A stretch of DNA of 64,000 bases from Oopsacas minuta (lineage: Eukaryota; Porifera; Hexactinellida; Lyssacinosida; Leucopsacidae): assembly GCA_024704765.1 (NCBI GenBank), contig JAKMXF010000295.1, positions 478,109-542,108 on the forward strand, in the 5' to 3' direction. A model generated the notes under the pieces. The model was not told where the DNA came from and did not search any database. It was given only the letters and a program-made list of their open reading frames with translations. The position numbers were made by a program, and so were the translations under genes. Numbering within the stretch: position 1 is the first letter of the stretch; every line of letters begins with the position of its first letter. Of this stretch, positions 56,311-64,000 are shown piece after piece.

Positions 56311-57652
56311 CAGGGTGTTTCAAAAGTCTTGGCACCTCGAGTAACGTAAATTATATACTACATAGCATACACACACTATCGATTTTATTGGCCAATATAA
56401 TCACCATGCAATTCTATTACTTTTCTAATCCTATCAGGCATGCCACTAACTAAATTATTTAAAATATCAGCATCAATACTGATCCAGGCGAATTTGAGGT
56501 TCTGAATTAGGTTCTGAATTGTGTTCACTTGACCTAACTTATCCACCCTATCAACTAATATAGACCATAAATCCTCGATAGGATTCAAGTCAGGAGAGTT
56601 GGCTGGTCACTCGGCTTTCTTCCAAAAGCGGGGGAAATTGTTTGTGCACCATTCTTGCGTAGCTTTAGCCGTGTATGCTGGAGCACCGTCCTGCATGAAT
56701 AAAAAATCCGACATGTTTAACAACATTGATCTTTCCACAATGCTACCTGTTTAGAAGAACGGATAATGGCATCAAGACAAGTAACCCCTAGTATATTATC
56801 ACGGTAATATGCTGCGTCTACAGATTGCTTTTGAGGAATTATGTGCAATTCTGACAAGGCACGGTATGACATCATGCCCCATACCATGACTTTAGCAGGA
56901 AATTTCACCTTGAAAACTGGGCTGATATCTTTGCCATTTTTGCTCCACACTCTATCGTTCTGTCGGTTTGGTGTTGAAAATAGTTCGAAGGGCGATTCGT
57001 CCGATCAAAGAACCTTTCTCCAATCTTCAATAGTCCAATCCTTATGATTGTGGGCGAACAAAAGCCGATTTCCCTTGACCCTCTCAGTAATTCGCGGGAT
57101 TTGGGGCCGTTTGAATGCTCTAGCACCAAGATTTTTTGTCAGATGTCGATAGACAGTCGAAGAAGAAGCAGAATAGCCCTTTTCAGCTAAGCTCTTGGCT
57201 ATATTTCGGGTTGAATGTCTTCGTTTCTCCAAAGATTTCGCTATTACTATCTTAGCGGCCCGATTTAGAGTTTTCGGACGGCCAGACCTTGCCTTTGTCT
57301 CCAATGAATGACCACATTTAGCTGCTGCCCACCATCTTTTAATGGAACGTAATCCAACACCTAACCTCAGAGCAACATCTTTCAGTGATACACCAGCTTC
57401 CAACATGCCTATTGCTTTAGAACGGACTGCAATTCCATGATCTCTGACATTCATTATCTAGTGTTTACGAATTACAAAAAAACGAAAAAAATTGTGATTA
57501 TCGACAATATATAAGGTATTAGGGTGAATAATGCGTTAGAATACTTGAACTGACATTATAATAAGATAGTATCCAGATCTAACAGTATTTACATTGATAA
57601 ACTAGATAGATGGTTTCATTAGAATAGGTGCCAAGACTTTTGAAACACCCTG
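56311..57652 (-). mobile_element. DD37E Tc1-like element, TA-flanked
   Basis: 1342 bp with nearly perfect inverted ends of about 25 bp beginning CAGGGTGTTTCAAAAGTCTTG. TA is present at 56309-56310 and 57653-57654. It carries a minus-strand transposase with only a few lesions. Confidence 0.95.
56385..57454 (-). pseudogene. Tc1-like transposase (DD37E group), recently inactivated
   Basis: Start ATG 57454 ('MNVRDHGIAVRSKAIGML'). The N-terminal 149 residues are open and contain two helix-turn-helix units ('LKDVALRLGVGLRSIKRWWA', 'STRNIAKSLAEKG') and 'GARAFKRPQIPR'. After a frame change come 'KVMVWGMMSYRALSELHIIP' (56717-56950) and 'FMQDGAPAYTAKATQEW' (second Asp, near 56690). An in-frame TGA at 56607-56609 replaces the Trp of 'AEWPANSPDLNP', and the Glu follows in 'NPIEDLWSILVDRV'. 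There are 37 residues between the Asp and the Glu. It ends 'ELHGDYIGQ'. The visible lesions are one nonsense change and few frame changes. Confidence 0.9.
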
Positions 57653-57654
57653 TA

Positions 57655-58134
57655 TATTGTCCTTGAACTAATTCAGATTGCACAATTTTAGGGACAACGT
57701 ATTATTAATAGCACAATTTTGAATTTAGAAACCTATGATTTTTATAATTACACTATAGCTAAAATTGTATCAATAAATTGTCATTCGGAATGTCTATCGG
57801 GCTAACTTTGAAAAGCAGTATAATCAAGATAGAACTAATCATAAGAATCCATAATGTATTATATTCTAGGTTTACTGCTATGATCACTTTACAGTAGTCC
57901 GAGCTGGGCCGAAAGGTTATACGACCTTTAGAAAATTATGTAGTAGTATATTATTTATGTTTTGGCAGCCTTTTCATAGGAAAATATTGTAAAAAGGCAC
58001 TTCCAGATCCTATAGAATAATTCAATTGAATTTGGCTAATGCGAATAAATACGCTAATCAGAACAATATTTTGCAATTGGAACAGTATTGTTCCGATTAG
58101 CAAAGGTGCACTGTGCCCAAAGCGATCCTGTGTG
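57655..58134. other. No gene recognised
   Basis: AT-rich spacer between the Tc1-like element and a hAT-like end. Confidence 0.45.
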
Positions 58135-58210
58135 CAGGGACGGATTATAGGTACCTTGAACTCCGGGCGGACACCAACCATGGGCCCCTTGGCCATGTTG
58201 GCCATCGCTT
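58135..58210 (+). repeat. Single hAT-like transposon end
   Basis: CAGGGACGGATTATAGG at 58135 followed by G/C-rich sequence ('ccgggcggac', 'catgggccccttgg'). It resembles the ends of the ZMYM-type hAT element at 35593-39907. No partner end with a target duplication was found; 59345-59382 is a weak candidate. Confidence 0.5.
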
Positions 58211-61200
58211 CATTCGTAAATTATGGCTATTTAATGATAACTAGCGCGCTTCGCTTGCGAAGACAATTTCTGGTCAGTGGGTACTTGTGGAGTAGCTAGA
58301 GGAACCAAAGATATTTTCATGGTTTCAGTTGGAGCTCGTTCAACTGCAATTCTAATTCCACCAATAAACACCTATATATTCTACCTGGGACTACTATAAT
58401 ATCTGATCAATAGGCATCTTATAACCTAATTAACCCTGGAACTTTCCCTCACTTGACTGTAAACCATAGTTAAAACTTTGTTAACCCGACTACAGGTTCA
58501 CATACAGAGACAATTAAAGGTATGGGGGCATATTAAAAAGCGAACAAGAAATCACCACCACAAATCTAGACCTATTGGACACCTACTTAATAGTGCTGGC
58601 GTAAAAGTTTGGGCACAATTCATTCGAGAATATAATAATGGAAATTAGAGACCACTTCCATGTAGTTTAGTTGATTCTTCGTATTCTCATCTGTACCTGT
58701 ACGTAATTGTAGTATATTAGTATTCTAATTAGTAATAATTATCCACTTCATCATATTTACATATATTTCATGGCTTTTAAGAATCATTGACAAAATGAAT
58801 CGGGAAAATAATAATTGATAATCCAACATACATGGCCTACTATACAAGAGCATGCCCCCCGCAAACCTCTCCGTATTTGCAGGAAATGAAATTTTTAACA
58901 GTTGTTTTCTATTAGCTTTGTTGGTTTCAAATTTGTTTGTTTTAAAAGTAGATGTTTTTGTTGAAGTTTGTTTTCTAGATGCCTAGTTTAGCTAATGTTC
59001 AGCCCTACTTCTTCGAGACTCTTACCTCTCACTCAGTTTATGAGTCGTGTTATATATTTAATAATTGTTTAGTTTACTTACTATCTAGATTTATTTATTA
59101 CAATTCAAGTATGTCTTTGGATGGCTGCTTTATTTTCCCTTTTGATAGACATTAGCTACACAACCCATGTTAGTCTACACTTTTGTGTTTGATTGTTATC
59201 ACCTGATTATTCTCCTTAAAAATGTATATTTTTCATGTAGGACACCAAGTCATGGAATTTTCTTGCAATTCAAGATGAATATGTTGAATGATTTAATTGA
59301 TATTCCCAGCGAGATGGCTTCCACAAAAAAACTTGTCTCCAGGCCCAGTCTCTTAGTTCGCCAAATCCCGGCGCCGCCCCTGGAAAAGAAGGAATTATAA
59401 ATTACCAAACTTTAAGATAAGTCTTATTAAATGGGTGTAGTTAAAACATACTGAACTGTTTAGATGCTGCTAAACTCCCCATTAAACATTAAGACTTAAG
59501 GGTTTAACACCGTCAATTCACTTTGATGCTAGTATTTGTTAAATTGCAAAACTCTTACATAGAAATAGTGTAAAACGAGTACATGAATGCATTTGTAAAG
59601 CTAGTGCTGGTGGCTAGGTTACACAATCCCGGAAATCCGGCGTTACTGGGATTAGAAATACTCAATCATCAAATCTCGAGATTTAAATCCTTCTGGTGGC
59701 TGACCAGTTGAGGCTCATGCAGTCCTTTTCAATTAACATATTCAACAAGAAATTATGACTATCCGAAATTGTGGTAACCTCACGAATCTGTTATCATTTA
59801 TACAATAAGGTCTCAAAATTCTTGATGGAACTTGACTGAGTTAGTACATGAAAACTTCTACTATATGTCTGGGGTGTAAGTCCTGTACTGCCCGGGAATA
59901 TGTATACTGATATCCCCCATTCAATAGAAAAAATGTTAGTTCTATAGGCCATGAGTAAGCACATCTGCCCTACTTTATATTACTAAAGTCTAACATGGGC
60001 CGCCTCACTTTGCATGAGCTTCCTACTACCCTGAATACAGTAGAATCTCTATAAATTGGGATGGTTAGGCCGCGAATCTGCAGATAACCTCCACACTTCT
60101 CATGGATTAATTAAACTTTACTAAAACAGCGATGTCAAAACTTACTACAATTATATCATATCTGTATACAATAATATTGGTGTTAATGGATTAGTTCTCG
60201 TTGATATTTAGCATTTTCAAGTCCAGAGGGCCTGAAACGAAGCACTTGAAAGCATCTTAATAACGTTATATATGTCAGTGTAATTTTGGAGGCACACCGA
60301 TTGGGAACTACTGCACTATAATATACACTACTGGCAGCATTGCAACTTATTGATTTCATATAGCTACTGCAGTAAATATTACAGTTCAATCAACAAATGA
60401 ACTCCATATCATTGTTTAGCATAAAACATTGCGAAACAATCACAGATCTAAGACTTGATAGTATACTATTAGCCACAATTTGGCTTGCTTAAGAAACAAA
60501 AGTTTGATGAACTATTATAAGTGTTTTAATCAGCAATAGTGTGTAAAAGGAAGTGTTTTCAATGAGAAGGTTTACTCACTTGGAAGTATAACCACAAAAC
60601 AATAGAAATGCAACTAGTATAAAGTGATAAAGATTCCCATAGGGGTTGCTTATAAACTATAAAATACAATAACCTGATCAATTTTGCCTCGATTTTGGCC
60701 CGGTTTGTGGCTATCTTCATCATTTGACCTACTCTATCAGATACAAATAACAGTATTTCTGAGATATTTAAAAATCAGGGTGAGGTAAGATACTAAAATT
60801 GTACCCAAATATTTTGAAATGTTGTTTACAATATTATATTCAGAATCAGCGTACTTGATTACCCCAGTACAATGTTTTGTTGATGTTATTTTGTGTAATA
60901 TTTGGTTCTGGACTTTATGAAGTGAACCTATATGTTTTCTATATCGGAGCTTGACAGACACATATACATGAATTGAGATTTATGAACAAATTTCGAATTT
61001 TAGCTGAAAACCTGTGCTTTGCCGTTTTCGAACTTTGAAAATTCATTATTTTTTATAATGAAAGACTTGAAATCTGGCTTTTCGTTTCACGCATTCCATT
61101 AATCTATGCGAAATCCTCGGTGCAGCGACCCGAGGAGGTGCTTACGTAAGACATGATTGAAAACTATCTGAAAAGAAATGTCAATTTCACCATATTCGTG

Positions 61201-61529
61201 AATTCCTGAATGAAGGTTCTAAGTAGTTCTTATTCCCATAATATCCAAGGTGAGACTCACTTATCTTATACAATCTCACATCCATTTTACTTTTCGACTT
61301 TAAATATTTCTGGGGAATTCTTACAGTGATTCATAACGAAATGAACAATTTACTCCATAATTGTGGATAGATTTGCTAAAAGCTTTCCATTTCATTACAA
61401 AGGCTAGCCTAATCAAACTATCTTAAACGAACATACGGAAAGATTTTTACAAAAGTTAACAACTATGTATTCCAATCACATTTTGTTGTAGTGCTAATAT
61501 TTTATCACTTACTCAATAGATTATAACTA
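58211..61529. other. No gene recognised; scattered transposon ends
   Basis: A G/C-rich hAT-like end lies at 59345-59382 (reversed, CAGGGGCGGCGCCGGG). A TA-preceded pogo-like end, CAGTAGAATCTCTATAAATT, lies at 60038. About 61240-61350 resembles the repeat at 28990-29100. The frame 59167-59400 ('MNMLNDLIDIPSEMASTKK') follows an acceptor-like 'TTTTTCATGTAG', but I cannot assign it to a gene. Confidence 0.4.
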
Positions 61530-62759
61530 ATGAGGGGTCAGAGAACTCACGAGATTCTCCCCCGTATTGCTCCTCAGCTTCAATTTAATAAGAAATCACT
61601 TGTTTGTTCTTACTCCAAAGAAGGTCATCACGCACCAGCCCTTCTAATGTGGAATTATCCTCTTCACCGTTCATGGAAATATTTTGAAGTTGAGATTATT
61701 GATGGGGCTAAAGCTTGTGAAATTTCCATCGGTTTAACACATGCAACGTATTCACTCTCACGGCATGTAGGTTTGGACTCGAATAGTTTGGGATATCATG
61801 CAGTTAATGGTAACTTGTACCATGCTTCAGGAGCAGGTCAAGATTTCGGATCCTCTTGTACTATTGGTGATATTATGGGTTGCGGCATTGATTATGATTC
61901 ATCAATTTCCCAGGGAATGGCACAGGTATATTTTACAAAAAATGGTGAACGAATTAGAGATTGTATCGAAATTAATATTGCCAAAGGAGGTCTATTTCCG
62001 TCATTTGCATTAAATTCACAAGGAGAAAAAGTCCGGCTAGTCCTTAACCCTAATTCTCAATCAGATGAAGATGAAGATGTAGTAATGGCTGATCCTAATC
62101 AACTGCTTCCAGAATTTCCCTACGGTTGGGCGAGAGTAAATACTGGCATATATTTTGATGAGAATGGCTCGTTTATTGAACATCTTGGCGGTTCTCGTGG
62201 CCAGGATGGTCTCTCTCTGATTCAATGGAGTCAACCAATAACCAGATCATTTAACTCATTTAAACTTGAGATAATTCATGTTGTTGAAGCCATTGCCATT
62301 GGTTTGGCTAGTCCTGCTTACCCTTTTGATCAATTCCCAGGCTGGCAGAATAAATCGATTGCTTATCACTCTGATGATGGACGTTGTTTCCACGGTACAG
62401 GTTGGGGAAATCTTTATGGCCCGTCATGTACTTCAGGAGATACTATGTCTCTGTGGGTCAATTTCAACTATTTCGAGGAAGGTGAGGAAAGAAAATCTGA
62501 AAAACCCGACTCGCATATTCAGAGCATGAAAGAATTGCCTCTATTTGGTGATGAATATGATGATGAATCCCTTTCCGACAGTTCTAGCAATGAAGGCACA
62601 ATATATGAAAAGCAAGAAATAAGTGTTGTGTTTTATAAAAATGGACAAAGGTTAGAATCGGTTAAGACAACAATACCTGAAGAAGGTTATTTCCCAACAA
62701 TTGGATTAATGAAAAATGGAGAGAAAATCAAAGTAAATATGCAACCATATTCAGGTTAA
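61530..62759 (+). CDS. SPRYD3: SPRY domain-containing protein 3 (SPRYD3) orthologue
   Basis: 409 residues, complete and intronless here. ATG 61530 is the first Met after an in-frame TAA at 61524-61526; the stop is TAA 62757-62759. Two SPRY (B30.2-like) domains: residues about 45-170 ('SWKYFEVEIIDGAKACEISI', 'LGYHAVNGNLYHASG', 'IGDIMGCGIDYDSS', 'VYFTKNGERI', 'GLFPSFALNSQGEKVRLVL') and about 235-409 ('SFKLEIIHVVEAIAIGLASP', 'SIAYHSDDGRCFHGTGWGN', 'VVFYKNGQRL'). As in vertebrate SPRYD3 (442 residues), the second domain is interrupted by a long acidic insert ('EYDDESLSDSSSNEG') before the last strands, and the C-terminus 'FPTIGLMKNGEKIKVNMQP' matches closely. SPRY domains bind peptides; the exact role of SPRYD3 is poorly known. 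Codon usage and length support a functional gene, the clearest in the window. Confidence 0.93.
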   Translation: MRGQRTHEILPRIAPQLQFNKKSLVCSYSKEGHHAPALLMWNYPLHRSWKYFEVEIIDGAKACEISIGLTHATYSLSRHVGLDSNSLGYHAVNGNLYHASGAGQDFGSSCTIGDIMGCGIDYDSSISQGMAQVYFTKNGERIRDCIEINIAKGGLFPSFALNSQGEKVRLVLNPNSQSDEDEDVVMADPNQLLPEFPYGWARVNTGIYFDENGSFIEHLGGSRGQDGLSLIQWSQPITRSFNSFKLEIIHVVEAIAIGLASPAYPFDQFPGWQNKSIAYHSDDGRCFHGTGWGNLYGPSCTSGDTMSLWVNFNYFEEGEERKSEKPDSHIQSMKELPLFGDEYDDESLSDSSSNEGTIYEKQEISVVFYKNGQRLESVKTTIPEEGYFPTIGLMKNGEKIKVNMQPYSG

Positions 62760-63869
62760 TTTTTCATGTCCTCCTTCATGCCATATTGTAAATTTCCTCA
62801 ATATTTATGCCATCATGTGCTTTCTTATCTTGTACGTTACACTTTTTCCTTTTCCCAACAATATGCCTCTACTCTGTATTGCGCTAACTTCTTCATGAAA
62901 TAGTTATCAATCGAATTTATAGCTATTTATGATATTTTTTTTCTCAAATTAGTTTCTCCTAGCGGGCTTGCTCGCAGTTAAGTTCCCATGGGAGAAATGG
63001 GGTCAATGTCAACATTGGGGTTAGATTTGATATTGAATTCGCCCTGGAAAGGAGTAAAACGCTAATTTAGTTTGCCCTAACACACATCAAAGGGTAGCAA
63101 ATTCACGATAACAACAGGATTTCACTCAATACCAGGATTTGCAATACATGCAGCTTAGCTGACCACAAAAGCTTTCCAAATAACTCAAATATTTACTAAT
63201 CTGAGCTGGCTCGCCCGTTCGTTATATAATTTTGAAACATATACCCCGCATTAATTATATATTGTGAGTTTAACTGTTGTTATTCATCAGTTTGAGTTGA
63301 GTATCAAAATATATAGGAAAATGTATATCGTCTCAATCAAGTCGCAACATTTCCTATATAAACGTAATTAGGCTAACATGTATTGACTATATTATGAATT
63401 CCTGATTCGATATTATTCAGTATGTGCCAAAAATTAAATACTGTATTTTGCTTCGATTGCTAGAAATTAAACGTTTACCCAGAGATAGTAATTAGGTTAT
63501 ACATTATTTTCAGGACAACCAAACTAGAAATTTATGATTAAACAATGGCAATTATCCGAAAATTGATGATAACGAATATTTAAATGTAATTAACCCCCAA
63601 CGATCTAAATACTTTGTACAAAAATATTTAAGAAACTTTGGAGATTAAAATAGTATTTATATATATTTCTGGTGTCGCCACTTAGAAATTCATTGGAGTG
63701 ATATAATATCCATTTCACATATTTAAGAAGGATTGTATCCTAATACATATGTAATGGAATTGAAATAGATAAAAGAGATTCAGAAGGAAAATCTCAAATC
63801 ACAGTTTGTGCCCAAGTGATTTCACTATAATTTTAGTAGGTTGAGTTTATAAAATTCTACCAAATAAAC
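62760..63869. other. 3' flank of SPRYD3; no further gene
   Basis: AT-rich. No canonical AATAAA is visible close to the stop codon; ATTAAA words occur only about 0.7 kb downstream. No exon or transposon was recognised. Confidence 0.45.
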
Positions 63870-64000
63870 CAGGGGTTTTCAACCAGGTGGTCGTGGAAGG
63901 TAGGAATTTTTACTGAATTTCAGTGATTCTATTACTATTAATTTGTGGTTAGTGTCGCATTGCGTAATTAGAAACCCTATTGTCATTATATGACATCATT
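63870..64000 (+). repeat. Single hAT-like transposon end at window edge
   Basis: CAGGGGTTTTCAACCAGGTGG starting at 63870 has the hAT terminal pattern. The element, if present, would continue beyond the window. Confidence 0.45.

Noticed and set aside
59167-59400. Possible exon after an acceptor-like sequence
   Set aside because: No partner exon or homology, and the 3' part runs into a hAT-like transposon end.

Overview
This is an AT-rich piece of animal (metazoan) nuclear genome. Host genes are few and short, some carry canonical GT-AG splice signals, and most of the recognisable sequence is decayed DNA transposons. The mix of Tc1/mariner, hAT, MULE and pogo-like elements around animal genes (a SPRYD3-like protein, a CFAP107-like ciliary protein, a borealin-like protein, a nuclear-receptor exon) suggests an invertebrate, most likely an arthropod. 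A copepod such as a sea louse would fit, but that is an inference from style and not a species identification. A 690-base run of N (28051-28740) shows this is a draft scaffold.

Host genes supported here: a terminal exon of an NR2-type nuclear receptor (16566-16816, +); a possible small two-exon gene around 24434-25446 (-); an intronless borealin-like gene (30882-31421, -); a CFAP107-like microtubule-inner-protein gene (44941-45447, -); and a complete single-exon SPRYD3 orthologue with two SPRY domains (61530-62759, +), the best gene in the window. A DHX15-like DEAH-box helicase pseudogene (29752-30567, -) lies beside the borealin-like gene, separated from it by about 300 bp of (AAT)n.

Mobile elements, left to right: an old mariner remnant (6.7-7.6 kb); Tc1/mariner elements with TA-flanked inverted repeats at 8358-9540, 17529-18829, 18942-20244, 22974-24279, 31953-33258, 36773-38109, 49231-50575 and 56311-57652. 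These fall into a DD37D-like group, a DD37E group and a true DD34D mariner. There is a ZBED/Buster-type hAT element with a perfect 8-bp target duplication (12413-14852), a ZMYM/TTF-type hAT element (35593-39907) split by a nested Tc1-like copy, a MULE pseudogene (41391-43630) flanked by inverted arrays of degenerate tandem repeats, and a remnant of a multicopy metazoan family of unknown function (26902-28050). Several short pogo-like MITEs and single transposon ends fill the rest.

The most unusual object is a roughly 7.5-kb composite at 47020-54524. It has long terminal inverted repeats (about 0.54 kb, of which about 450 bp are highly similar). Between them lie fragments of a DDE-like transposase with a possible FLYWCH-like N-terminus and an OTU-type cysteine protease, with a younger DD37E Tc1-like element inserted into it. 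A DNA transposon with long inverted repeats that carries an OTU protease is the best candidate here for something under-described. Every transposase seen is broken, so the window records several layers of past invasion, not active elements.
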